Shown here: one piece after another, positions 7,960 to 16,131 of the stretch
Position numbering within the stretch: the first letter of the stretch is position 1
Layout of the letters: each line of letters opens with the position of its first letter
From: Eubacterium sp. UBA3279
Lineage (GTDB): Bacteria; Bacillota; Clostridia; Lachnospirales; Lachnospiraceae
Assembly (NCBI GenBank): GCA_002361775.1
Contig: DETV01000106.1
Coordinates: 15,830-79,829 of the forward strand
Direction of reading: 5' to 3'
Length of the DNA stretch: 64,000 nt
Position numbers and translations under genes: made by a program
Notes under the pieces: model-generated
What the model was told of the DNA's origin: nothing
Databases searched by the model: none
The model's input: the letters and a program-made list of their open reading frames with translations, nothing else

Positions 7960-8580
7960 ATGCTGAATCGTGAAGATATGATGGAACTTACAAGAAGAAT
8001 GAATCTGAGTCGGACTTCATTTACACGGATTGCCGGTTGTTACTGTGATGAAACGGGAGAGATTGACGGAACTTTCAACAGAAATTTTCTGCAATTATCT
8101 GCAGCAGACCGGAAGAAAAATATGGACCTGGCAAAAACAGTGTTGTTTTCCAAAACGAATGAAGAACTTAAAGAGTACGATTTTTCTGTTCGCAGCCAGG
8201 AGAAAGAGTCTGTTGGAAGGCTGATGGAGGCAATACGTCAGTGTGGATTGAAAAATGATGCTTTGCTGGATGTTTTTTACGAACAGATCAGCGACAGATA
8301 TCACGGGACTTCGTCATATGGTATTTTTGTGTTTCATGATCGATATGATATACCGGTAAAAGGAAAGGATAAAGAACGCCAATGGGAATCAGAAGAGGTG
8401 TATGAATATCTGATTGGCCTGATTTGTCCTGTGGATGAAGAGTATGAACCGGGAAAACCTGTATGGGGATTTTTGTATCCTTCTTTTAAAGACAGAAGCT
8501 GTGACGAAGAACATATTGCCATATATCAGAGAGAACATCGGGCAGGGCTGGAAAAATTAAATTCCATATTTAAAAAATAA
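7960..8580 (+). CDS. Short DUF4317-family protein
   Basis: 206 residues with hallmarks of DUF4317: an N-terminal segment with TRIAGCYCDETGEIDGTF, a central FVFHDRYDIPVKGKD, VYEYLIGLICPVDEEY and a later GFLYPSFKDRSCD. As I recall, DUF4317 proteins are usually clearly longer (near 400 residues); here the frame ends soon after the FLYP-FKDRS segment, and the stretch between CPVDEEY and GFLYP looks shortened. It may be a natural short form or a C-terminally lost copy. Function unknown. The site AGGAGA precedes ATG 7960 well. Confidence 0.65.
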   Translation: MLNREDMMELTRRMNLSRTSFTRIAGCYCDETGEIDGTFNRNFLQLSAADRKKNMDLAKTVLFSKTNEELKEYDFSVRSQEKESVGRLMEAIRQCGLKNDALLDVFYEQISDRYHGTSSYGIFVFHDRYDIPVKGKDKERQWESEEVYEYLIGLICPVDEEYEPGKPVWGFLYPSFKDRSCDEEHIAIYQREHRAGLEKLNSIFKK

Positions 8581-8589
8581 ATGTGCTGT

Positions 8590-8622
8590 TTTAATCTTTC
8601 TTTAATTTTCCTTCTGTATAGT
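8590..8622 (+). promoter_or_regulatory. Promoter with OmpR/PhoB-type direct repeats upstream of PepSY lipoprotein gene
   Basis: Two TTTAAT hexamers at 8590-8595 and 8601-8606 repeat with an 11 bp period and are followed after 10 bp by a -10 box TATAGT (8617-8622). The repeats cover the place of the -35 element. That is the usual arrangement where a winged-helix response regulator activates transcription. The neighbouring regulator gene is a wreck (see 9347). Confidence 0.55.
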
Positions 8623-8682
8623 ATGGAATATAGAAACACAGAGATAATATAAACCATAGGTAATAGAAAGGGGATAAAAATT

Positions 8683-9333
8683 ATGAAGAAAAGAATGTTA
8701 ATAGCAGGAACAATTTTGACGGCAGCCATTTTGATGGGAGGATGCGGACAAAACGAAGGCGCAAAAACACAGCAGGAATCTACCGGTCAGGTGATGGAGG
8801 CAAAAGCGCCGAAAACACAAAAAGAGAATACAGAAAAAAATGATGTATCAAAAGAAGAGAATAGCGCTTCCAAACTTACAGAAGAAGAGGTAAAATCTAT
8901 TGCTTTCCAGGATGCGGGAGTGGAAGAAAGTCAGGTGACAAGAATCCGCGTTCATCAGGAATATGATGACGGAAGAGATAAATATGAAGTGGATTTCTAT
9001 GTGGATAACCGGGAATACGATTATGATATTGACAGTAACACAGGAGAGATTCTCAGCAAAGATTCGGAGATAGAAGATGATTTTATGAATCAGGATGCTT
9101 CCGGAACCCAGCCGACAGACGGTCAGGTGATCAGCAAGGAAAAAGCGCTGGAAATCGTACTGGCCCGGGTAGAGGGAGCAGGAGAAGAGAATGTTCGTAT
9201 GGAATTGGAAAAAGAAGACAAATATTGGAAATATGAAGGAGAAATTCTTTATAATCAGAGAGAATATGAATTTGAACTGAACGGAGAAACCGGAGAAATT
9301 CTCGAGTGGAGCGAAGAAGGAATGAATGACTGA
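8683..9333 (+). CDS. Lipoprotein with two PepSY domains
   Basis: 216 residues. The N-terminal signal sequence ends in a lipobox LMGGC (Cys about residue 22), so the protein should be lipid-anchored on the outer face of the membrane. A Gln/Lys/Glu-rich linker is followed by two PepSY-like repeats, residues about 64-130 and 145-215, each ending in a D/NGETGEIL-type motif (DSNTGEILSKD; NGETGEILEWS). PepSY proteins often accompany OmpR-type two-component systems in Firmicutes, and a degraded one follows here after 13 nt. Specific role unknown; envelope sensing or inhibition of a peptidase are family-level suggestions. Confidence 0.82.
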   Translation: MKKRMLIAGTILTAAILMGGCGQNEGAKTQQESTGQVMEAKAPKTQKENTEKNDVSKEENSASKLTEEEVKSIAFQDAGVEESQVTRIRVHQEYDDGRDKYEVDFYVDNREYDYDIDSNTGEILSKDSEIEDDFMNQDASGTQPTDGQVISKEKALEIVLARVEGAGEENVRMELEKEDKYWKYEGEILYNQREYEFELNGETGEILEWSEEGMND

Positions 9334-9346
9334 AAGGTGAGGTAAA

Positions 9347-10158
9347 ATGAGGATTCTTCTTCTCACTGCCCGGGACAGTATTGAAGACCGGGTTCACGGT
9401 CTGGATGCGGGAGCGGATGACTATCTTGTGAAGCCGTTTGCATTTGAAGAACTTTTGGCAAGAATCCGGGTGATGCTGCGGAAACCGGCATCTGTAAAAA
9501 CAAACATTTACAGGGTGGCAGATTTGGAAGTTCATGTGGATACCTGTCAGGTTTTCCGGGGAGGGAAAGAAATTTCTCTTTCCGGAAAAGAATTTTCCCT
9601 CCTGCGTTATATGATACAAAATCAGGGGATTGTGCTGTCCCGGGAGAAAATGGAACAGCATATATGGAATTATGATTTTACAGGAGGTTCCAATGTGATT
9701 GATGTGTATATCCGATATTTGAGAAAAAAGCTTCTGGAAAAGATAGAGACAAGTATGAAGAGAGAACAGCAGTTTACCTCAGATGTGGCTCATGAATTGC
9801 GGACACCTCTGTCAGCTATGATGCTGCAATGTGAAGATCTGCTTGCGGAACCTTCTCTGTCCAAAGAGGTAAGAGAAGGACTGGAGGAACAATACAGGTA
9901 AATCTGAAATCCTGGGGAGAAGAAATTGCCGGAGAGATACGGGATGACGGGATTGGAATATCACAGGAGGCTCTTCCTCATATATGGGAACGGTTTTATC
10001 AGGAAGACCCTTCAAGGACAGAGAGAGAAAGCTCCGGTCTGGGACTTCCTATGGTACAGTGGATCGTAAAAGAACACGGAGGAGTAATCCAGGTCAGCAG
10101 CAAGAAAGGCGAGGGAATCTGTTTTTATTTTTCTTTTCCCAAAATTGAGAAAAAATAA
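9347..10158 (+). pseudogene. Decayed two-component system: truncated response regulator fused to kinase fragments
   Basis: The first part (9347-9901) starts inside a receiver domain at ILLLTARDSIEDRV and carries the KPF motif and a nearly complete winged helix. It then runs at about residue 130 straight into a histidine-kinase H-box, QFTSDVAHELRTPLSAMM. A stop follows at 9899-9901. In another frame the kinase resumes about 15 nt before that stop (GGTIQVNLKSW) and continues through the G1 box DDGIGI and G2 box SGLGLPMV to a TAA at 10156-10158. Lost are the receiver N-terminus, the regulator/kinase boundary with the sensor region, and the N-box. At least three deletions are needed, so this is a relic of an OmpR-type pair. 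Confidence 0.85.
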
Positions 10159-10170
10159 AACAGAGGTATC

Positions 10171-11037
10171 ATGGATGGAAGGTGGGAAAATAAATATATG
10201 ATCGCTTATGAAATGAATCTGTATGAGCAGAAGATATTAAGTGACCGGGAATTTCCGGTACAGGTATTTATGAATCGGCCAAAGGGCAAGTGCTGTTATT
10301 TTGACATGCACTGGCATGAACATATTGAACTTCATTATGTGTTGGAGGGAGAAACAAAGATACAGCTGAATCAGGAAATAGTATCGGCTCCGAAAGGAAG
10401 TCTTGTGATAGCGAACAGTAATGTTTTGCACGCAGGATATTCAGAGAAAACCGGAAGTGTTATGCTTGTGATCATTTTTGAGATGGAGGCGCTGTCTAAG
10501 GAACTGGCAGAGCAGAATATCATTGTTCAGCCGGTTATTCAAAATGATCAGAGAATAGATGAACTGATGCAGCAGATTTGCGAAGAACAGGAAAATCAGG
10601 AGGCAGGGTGGAAGCTGGCCTGTAAGGGAGCCTTACTCTCTCTTGTGTGCTATCTGGCGCGGCATTATGCCCAGGAAAAGCTGACAGACAGAGAAAGTAT
10701 ACGGAGACGAAAAAATCTGGATCGGCTGAATACGGTACTTCGCTATATTGAAGAAAATTATCCTGAAAATATCAGCAACAGCCAACTGGCAGAGCTGGTT
10801 CATCTGAGTGATGACCGCTTTAATCATTTGTTTCGGGAGAGTCTGGGGATGGCGCCTCTTCAGTATATTAATGAAGTACGTTTGAAAAAAGCGATGAACC
10901 TGTTAAAAAATGGTGAATACGCGGCAGCTCAGGTGGCAGATGCGGTAGGGTTTTCAGATTATAATAACTTTGGGAGAATGTTCAAACGGTATTATGGGTG
11001 TACTCCTCTGGAAGCAAGAAAAGGAAAAACGAAATAG
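10171..11037 (+). CDS. AraC-family transcriptional regulator with cupin sensor domain
   Basis: 288 residues: an N-terminal AraC-type cupin (about 30-130, with CYFDMHWHEHIELHYVLEG) and a C-terminal pair of helix-turn-helix motifs (about 185-285, ending GFSDYNNFGRMFKRYYGCTP). It directly precedes the Gfo/Idh and TIM-barrel cluster on the same strand and probably activates it in response to a sugar or glycoside ligand; that role is inferred. The ATG at 10171 has GAGG 4 nt upstream; ATG 10201 is an alternative. It replaces the dead OmpR-type regulator as the only intact regulator here. Confidence 0.88.
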   Translation: MDGRWENKYMIAYEMNLYEQKILSDREFPVQVFMNRPKGKCCYFDMHWHEHIELHYVLEGETKIQLNQEIVSAPKGSLVIANSNVLHAGYSEKTGSVMLVIIFEMEALSKELAEQNIIVQPVIQNDQRIDELMQQICEEQENQEAGWKLACKGALLSLVCYLARHYAQEKLTDRESIRRRKNLDRLNTVLRYIEENYPENISNSQLAELVHLSDDRFNHLFRESLGMAPLQYINEVRLKKAMNLLKNGEYAAAQVADAVGFSDYNNFGRMFKRYYGCTPLEARKGKTK

Positions 11038-11120
11038 CAGAATCGTATGAATTTATAGCAGAGGAAGACTATCTTTTTTCTACTATTTTCGTTATATTAA
11101 AAGTGTCGAGGAAAATTGTG

Positions 11121-11126
11121 TATAAT
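11121..11126 (+). promoter_or_regulatory. -10 box without a recognisable -35, upstream of the isomerase/oxidoreductase cluster
   Basis: A perfect TATAAT stands about 90 nt before the first enzyme gene, but the -35 position holds nothing close to TTGACA. This suits a promoter that depends on the adjacent AraC regulator; that dependence is inferred. Confidence 0.4.
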
Positions 11127-11214
11127 AAATAAAAAAATAAATTGCTGAAAAGAAAAAAACAGCATATTAGCAAATTTAAAAAGAAAAAGAAAATAATAAA
11201 AGGAGGAAGTTAAC

Positions 11215-12186
11215 ATGAAACTTGGAGTATTTACAGTTGTTTTAGGAGATTTGCCACTGGATGAAGCCTGCGGATTTTTGGCTGAAAATGGGGTACAGAT
11301 GGTGGAAATAGGATGTGGTGGATTTCCGGGAAAAGCACATTGCGATGCGGCAGAACTTCTGGCAGACGATGAAAAATGCAAAAAATTTGTAGAGACAATT
11401 AAGAGTCATGGTCTGGAAATCAGCGCATTGAGCAGCCATGGAAACATGGTACATCCAAACAAAGAGATCGCTAAAAAATTCGACGATGATCTGACTAACG
11501 CTATTTTGCTGGCAGAAAAAATAGGTGTTCCTGTTGTGAATACATTCTCCGGTTGTCCGGGAGGAAGTCCGGAAGACAAAATGCCAAACTGGGTAACCTG
11601 TCCATGGCCGGAAGATTTCTCTGAAATTCTGGAATACCAGTGGAATGAAGTATTGATTCCATACTGGAAAGAAAAAGTTGCATTTGCAAAAGCGCATAAT
11701 GTACATAAAATCGCACTGGAACTTCATCCGGGATTCTGTGTATACAATACAAAAACTTTACTTCGCCTTCGTGAAGCAGTGGGACCGGAAATCGGTGCAA
11801 ACTTTGATCCCAGCCATTTGATCTGGCAGGGAATGGATCCTGTAACCTGTATCCGTGAACTGGGAAAAGCAGGAGCATTGTTCCACTTCCATGCAAAAGA
11901 TACAAAGATCGATCCGGCAAACGCAGCACTGAATGGTGTTCTGGATACCACACATTATGGAAATGAAATCGAGCGTTCCTGGATCTTCCGTTCTGTAGGA
12001 TATGGACATGGAAACGAGTACTGGAAAGCAATCGCATCTGAACTGCGTCTGGCAGGTTATGACTATGCGATCAGTATTGAACATGAGGATAGTTTGATGT
12101 CCGGAAGAGAAGGACTGTTAAAAGCAATAGGCTGTCTGAAAGATTCTCTGATCTTTGAAGACAGAGGAAGTATGTACTGGGCATAA
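11215..12186 (+). CDS. Sugar phosphate isomerase/epimerase-family TIM-barrel enzyme (long form)
   Basis: 323 residues of the AP-endonuclease-2-like xylose-isomerase-type TIM-barrel superfamily. The expected divalent-metal ligands can be placed: Glu169 (ALELHPG), Asp198 with His201 (NFDPSH), His226 (FHFHAKD) and Glu289 (SIEHED). It is longer than the two other barrels of this cluster and has an insert around GVLDTTHYGNEIE. Members act as isomerases, epimerases or lyases on keto-sugars; with Gfo/Idh partners they can eliminate the aglycone from 3-keto-glycosides. The exact reaction is unknown. AGGAGG lies upstream; the next gene follows after 22 nt. Confidence 0.8.
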   Translation: MKLGVFTVVLGDLPLDEACGFLAENGVQMVEIGCGGFPGKAHCDAAELLADDEKCKKFVETIKSHGLEISALSSHGNMVHPNKEIAKKFDDDLTNAILLAEKIGVPVVNTFSGCPGGSPEDKMPNWVTCPWPEDFSEILEYQWNEVLIPYWKEKVAFAKAHNVHKIALELHPGFCVYNTKTLLRLREAVGPEIGANFDPSHLIWQGMDPVTCIRELGKAGALFHFHAKDTKIDPANAALNGVLDTTHYGNEIERSWIFRSVGYGHGNEYWKAIASELRLAGYDYAISIEHEDSLMSGREGLLKAIGCLKDSLIFEDRGSMYWA

Positions 12187-12208
12187 TTGATTGAGGAGGA
12201 ATATTGAC

Positions 12209-13258
12209 ATGAAGCATAGACTTGCTATGGTTGGTTTCGGTGGAATGGCGAATTGGCATTATGACCTGATTCAGAGAATTGATGATCTGGAAGTGGCAGG
12301 AATCTGGGATATTAAAGAAGAACGCAGAGAGTATGCCCGGGAAAAAGGCGTACACGTTTACGAAAGCATGGAAGATCTTCTGGCAGATGAGAGCGTTGAT
12401 CTGGTATTGGCAGCAACACCAAATGATGTTCATAAGGAGATTGCAGTCCGCGCTATGGAAGCAGGAAAAAATGTGGTTTCTGAAAAACCTGTTACCCTTT
12501 GCTCCGCAGATCTTGCAGTTATGAGAGAAGCATCAGAGCGTACAGGAAAATTCTTTACAGTACATCAGAACAGACGGTGGGATGAAGATTTTCTCACTGT
12601 AAAAAATGTTCTGGCACAGGGAAAACTGGGAGAGGTATTTCGTATTGAATCCAGAGTACATGGTTCCCGCGGTATCCCGGGAGACTGGAGACAGGAGCCG
12701 GAGCATGGCGGCGGTATGGTACTGGATTGGGGCGTACATCTTCTGGATCAGGCGCTGCTTCTTTTCCCGAATGAAAAGCTGGAAACCGTGTATGCAACAC
12801 TGACAAATGTTACCAATCAGCTTTGTGATGATGGATTTACTGCAGATCTTGGATTTGCAAATGGTATTCACGTACTTGTTGAAGTGGGTACAAGCAATTT
12901 CATTTCTCTGCCTCGCTGGTATGTGCTGGGAGCAGATGGAAGCGCTGTGATCAATGATTTTGGACGTGACGGCAAGATTATATGTGCGACAGGCATCAAT
13001 GAGGGAGATGTGGTTCCGGTTATTACAGCGGCAGGACTGACAAAGACAATGGCGCCTCGAAGAGAAGATACCATTCGTACAGAAGAGATGCCATGGGCAG
13101 ACAGTGATATTCGTGACTTCTATAAGAATGTTATGGCAGTGATCGAAGGCAAAGAGGAGCCGAAGATCAAACTGGATGAAGTGGCAAGAGTTATGCGTCT
13201 GATGGAAGCAATCTTTGAATCTGCCGAGACAAAACAGGTTGTAAAATTCGAAGCATAA
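12209..13258 (+). CDS. Gfo/Idh/MocA-family oxidoreductase (first of the cluster)
   Basis: About 349 residues. The N-terminal Rossmann fold has MVGFGGMANWHYDLI, the EKPVT motif carries the catalytic lysine (near residue 97), and a C-terminal alpha/beta domain contains the DWGVHLLDQ segment with the usual catalytic Asp/His pair. These NAD(P)-dependent enzymes oxidise a hydroxyl of sugars, cyclitols or glycosides. The in-frame TTG at 12191 overlaps the ribosome site; ATG 12209, 9 nt after GGAGG, is chosen. Flanked by TIM-barrel genes on both sides, so the two enzyme types probably act in sequence on the same substrate. Confidence 0.88.
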   Translation: MKHRLAMVGFGGMANWHYDLIQRIDDLEVAGIWDIKEERREYAREKGVHVYESMEDLLADESVDLVLAATPNDVHKEIAVRAMEAGKNVVSEKPVTLCSADLAVMREASERTGKFFTVHQNRRWDEDFLTVKNVLAQGKLGEVFRIESRVHGSRGIPGDWRQEPEHGGGMVLDWGVHLLDQALLLFPNEKLETVYATLTNVTNQLCDDGFTADLGFANGIHVLVEVGTSNFISLPRWYVLGADGSAVINDFGRDGKIICATGINEGDVVPVITAAGLTKTMAPRREDTIRTEEMPWADSDIRDFYKNVMAVIEGKEEPKIKLDEVARVMRLMEAIFESAETKQVVKFEA

Positions 13259-13285
13259 GACGGCAAAAGAGCAGGAGGTAAGAAG

Positions 13286-14053
13286 ATGAAACAGATACCA
13301 GTTGCAGTGCAGGTATATTCTGTTCGTCATGAGGCGGAAGCTGATTTTGCAGGCACCATGAAAAAACTTGCACAGATGGGGTATGATGGTGTCGAATTGG
13401 CTGGTCTTTATGGTAAAACGGCAGAAGAAATCAAAAAAGTTTTAGATGAAAACAGTCTGACAGCAGTGAGCGCCCATGTGCCGATTGAAGAGCTGGAAAA
13501 AGATATGGAAGGCACACTGGATACATATGCATCTTTGGGATGCAAATGGATTGCGATTCCGTGGCTGAGAGAAGATCGCCGATATGGCGCTGAAAAGTAT
13601 GAGGAGACTTTGCAGTTGATCGGTAAGATTTCAGAAAGCTGTAAGAAGCGTGGAATACAACTTTTATATCATAACCATGATTTTGAATTTAAAAAGACAC
13701 CGGAGGGTGTATATCATCTGGATCAATTGTATCTTGATGCTCCTGCAGGTGTTCTGGATGCGGAACTGGATATGTGCTGGGTAACTGTAGGAGGAGCAGA
13801 ACCCTGTGAATATCTGAAAAAATATGCAGGACGTTGTCCGCTTGTTCATATGAAAGATTTTCGTCGGGAAGATGAGAAGGTGATACTTCTTCCTCTCGGT
13901 GACGGTGTGGTGGATATAAAAGCCGTTGCTAAGACAGGTATTGAGGGTGGAGCGCAGTGGTTCGTGATTGAGCAGGACGATCATCACTATGGGAAACCTA
14001 TGGATGATATGGAAAAAGGTCTGCGTTTTTTAAAAAAATGTTTGGAAGATTGA
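13286..14053 (+). CDS. Sugar phosphate isomerase/epimerase-family TIM-barrel enzyme (short form)
   Basis: 255 residues, the short xylose-isomerase-like barrel. It starts with VAVQVYSVRHEAEADF, a pattern common to this group, and has LLYHNHDFEF and ELDMCWVTVGG (metal ligands near the strand ends), then HMKDF and FVIEQDDHHYG. A keto-sugar isomerase, epimerase or lyase role is likely; the substrate is unknown. GGAGG sits 8-9 nt before the ATG. The next gene begins after 50 nt, a gap that includes two copies of AGTTATAGAAAA. Confidence 0.82.
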   Translation: MKQIPVAVQVYSVRHEAEADFAGTMKKLAQMGYDGVELAGLYGKTAEEIKKVLDENSLTAVSAHVPIEELEKDMEGTLDTYASLGCKWIAIPWLREDRRYGAEKYEETLQLIGKISESCKKRGIQLLYHNHDFEFKKTPEGVYHLDQLYLDAPAGVLDAELDMCWVTVGGAEPCEYLKKYAGRCPLVHMKDFRREDEKVILLPLGDGVVDIKAVAKTGIEGGAQWFVIEQDDHHYGKPMDDMEKGLRFLKKCLED

Positions 14054-14103
14054 GAAAAGAAAAGTTATAGAAAATAGTTATAGAAAAAGTTGGAGGAATG
14101 ATT

Positions 14104-15183
14104 ATGGCTAAGAAATTAAGAGCTGGAGTTGTAGGATGTGGCGGTATCGCAAATGGAAAACATTTGCCTGCAATCAAAAAGAACGGAAATTTTGAACTGG
14201 TAGCATTTTGTGATCTGATCGTAGAGCGCGCAGAAAAAGCAAAAGAAGAGTATGGTACAGAGGATGCCCGCGTTTATACAGATTACACAGAACTTGTAAA
14301 AGAAGATCTGGATGTAGTTTATGTACTGACCCCGAACAATGCTCATGCACCAGTAAGTATTGCAGCTATGGAAGCAGGAAAACACGTAATGTGTGAGAAA
14401 CCAATGGCTAAAACTTACGAAGAAGCAAAACAGATGCTGGATACAGCTAAGAAAACAGGAAAACTCCTGACCATTGGTTATCAGAACCGTTATCGTGGAG
14501 ATTCTCAGTATCTGAAAAAAGCCTGCGCAAACGGAGATCTGGGTGAGATATATTTTGCTAAAGCACATGCGCTGCGCAGACGTGCAGTTCCGACCTGGGG
14601 CGTATTCCTTGATGCTGAAAAACAGGGTGGCGGTCCTCTGATCGATATCGGAACACACGCTCTTGACCTGACACTGTGGATGATGGATAACTATGAGCCG
14701 GAAAGCGTAACTGGTTCTATATTCCGTAAACTGGCAGAGCAGAAAGATACTGGAAACGCATGGGGCGATTGGGATCCGGAACAGTTTACTGTTGAAGATT
14801 CTGCATTTGGTTTCATTAAAATGAAAAACGGAGCAGTTATCGAACTGGAAGCTTCCTGGGCATTGAATACTCTGGAAGTTGATGAAGCAAAAACAAGCCT
14901 TTGCGGTACAAAAGCAGGCGCTGATATGAAAGACGGACTTCGTATCAACCGTGTTTCCTATGGCAGACAGTGCGTGGAAAAACCAGACCTGAGTGCTGGC
15001 GGTGTAGCTTTCTATGACGGTGTTGAGGAAAAAGATGCTGATGTAGAACAGCGCGTATTCTACAACGCAGTTGCAAATGGAGAACCTCTGACTGTTCTTC
15101 CGGAGCAGGCTATCGTAGTAACCCAGATTCTGGAAGCAATCTATGAATCTGCAAAGACAGGAAAGACCATTTATTTCGATTAA
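14104..15183 (+). CDS. Gfo/Idh/MocA-family oxidoreductase (second of the cluster)
   Basis: About 359 residues. The Rossmann motif VVGCGGIANGKHLPAI, the catalytic-lysine motif CEKPMA and the segment RRRAVPTWGVFLDAEKQGG followed by PLIDIGTHALDLTLW are visible. I associate the last pattern with Gfo/Idh enzymes that oxidise glycosides at C3, the group that includes the gut C-glycoside-oxidising enzymes; this is family recollection, not a search result. It differs clearly from the first Gfo/Idh of the cluster, so it is not a recent duplicate. ATG 14104 is 7 nt from GGAGG; ATG 14098 is too close. Confidence 0.87.
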   Translation: MAKKLRAGVVGCGGIANGKHLPAIKKNGNFELVAFCDLIVERAEKAKEEYGTEDARVYTDYTELVKEDLDVVYVLTPNNAHAPVSIAAMEAGKHVMCEKPMAKTYEEAKQMLDTAKKTGKLLTIGYQNRYRGDSQYLKKACANGDLGEIYFAKAHALRRRAVPTWGVFLDAEKQGGGPLIDIGTHALDLTLWMMDNYEPESVTGSIFRKLAEQKDTGNAWGDWDPEQFTVEDSAFGFIKMKNGAVIELEASWALNTLEVDEAKTSLCGTKAGADMKDGLRINRVSYGRQCVEKPDLSAGGVAFYDGVEEKDADVEQRVFYNAVANGEPLTVLPEQAIVVTQILEAIYESAKTGKTIYFD

Positions 15184-15195
15184 TAGTGAGGAATG

Positions 15196-15237
15196 TTGTG
15201 GCTGTTTTGCGGCATTGTAGCTGCAGAACAGCCACAA
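15196..15237 (+). other. Intercistronic hairpin without T-run
   Basis: A perfect 11 bp inverted repeat TTGTGGCTGTT / AACAGCCACAA lies between the second Gfo/Idh gene and the third TIM-barrel gene. No T-run follows, so RNA processing or stabilisation is more likely than termination. Confidence 0.6.
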
Positions 15238-15258
15238 ATGCCAGAAATGGAGGATAAG

Positions 15259-16035
15259 ATGGAGCTTGGTATGATTAACTGGATCCGAGAAGAGGATTTT
15301 GCAAAGGTTCATGAGAAAGGACTTTCTTTTGTAGAACTGGATGTAAATGACCGGGCGCAGGAATTTCTTGATAATCTGGAACAGACAGCAGAGTACAGCC
15401 GCCGTTATAATGTGCCGGTAGGCGCTGTGGGACGCTGGGGCAGTGACAGAATTGATGAAAATGGTATCCGCCAGGAAGAACTGGAACTGGAATATCGTCT
15501 GATTGACGCAACTGCATATCTGGGATGTGATGTTTATATTACCGGATGTAATTACGTGGAAAGTCTTTCTTATTATGAAAACTGTACCCATGCAATTGCT
15601 TACTTTGAAAAATTGATTGCCCATGGAAAAGAAAAGGGTGTGAAAATCGCCACATATAACTGTCGTTGGAATAACTTTGTATGTACCCCGACAGAATTTA
15701 AAATCATTCATGGATATCTGAAAGATCTGTATATCAAATATGATACGTCTCACTGCATTTATGCAGGCGGCGATTATATGCAGGAAACAAGAGACTGGGG
15801 CAAACGTTTTGCTCATGTACATTTGAAAGGCGCTCTTGTAATCGGCGGCGAGAGATATGACGATCCGCCGGCAGGCCTGGATCAGACAAACTGGGGAGCG
15901 TTCCTGGCAGTTTTGCACGCGCAGGGATATAAAGGACGTTTGAGTATCGAACCACATTCTGCAAACTGGCAGGGAGAACTGGGAGAAAAAGGACTGGATT
16001 ATACTATTCGTTACTTCCGGGCGCTGGAACTGTAA
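15259..16035 (+). CDS. Sugar phosphate isomerase/epimerase-family TIM-barrel enzyme (third)
   Basis: About 258 residues of the xylose-isomerase-like barrel superfamily: MELGMINWIRE at the start, VKIATYNCRWNNFVCTP, IKYDTSHCIYAGGDY with the Asp/His pair, FAHVHLKGAL and RLSIEPHSANW near the C-terminus. ATG 15259, 5-6 nt after GGAGG, is chosen; the longer frame starting at 15193 runs through the hairpin. It closes the cluster. A decayed copy of its last 19 codons is found at 21336-21392. Confidence 0.82.
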   Translation: MELGMINWIREEDFAKVHEKGLSFVELDVNDRAQEFLDNLEQTAEYSRRYNVPVGAVGRWGSDRIDENGIRQEELELEYRLIDATAYLGCDVYITGCNYVESLSYYENCTHAIAYFEKLIAHGKEKGVKIATYNCRWNNFVCTPTEFKIIHGYLKDLYIKYDTSHCIYAGGDYMQETRDWGKRFAHVHLKGALVIGGERYDDPPAGLDQTNWGAFLAVLHAQGYKGRLSIEPHSANWQGELGEKGLDYTIRYFRALEL

Positions 16036-16072
16036 GAAACCATAAAAATAGAATAAACTGAAAAAGTAGAGA

Positions 16073-16117
16073 CAGGCTGCTGTATGAGAGGATTTTCTGA
16101 TGCAACAGCCTGATTTT
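16073..16117 (+). terminator. Weak terminator-like hairpin after the isomerase/oxidoreductase cluster
   Basis: CAGGCTG (with CTG) pairs with CAGCCTG across a loop of about 25 nt and is followed by ATTTT. It separates the metabolic cluster from the ABC exporter genes. A diverged copy of this region follows the isomerase remnant near 21430-21470. Confidence 0.4.
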
Positions 16118-16131
16118 AAAGGAAAATAATT

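Noticed and set aside
9347..9901. A functional response regulator-kinase hybrid
   Set aside because: The receiver lacks its first half including the acidic pocket, and the kinase part ends right after the H-box, so signalling is impossible.
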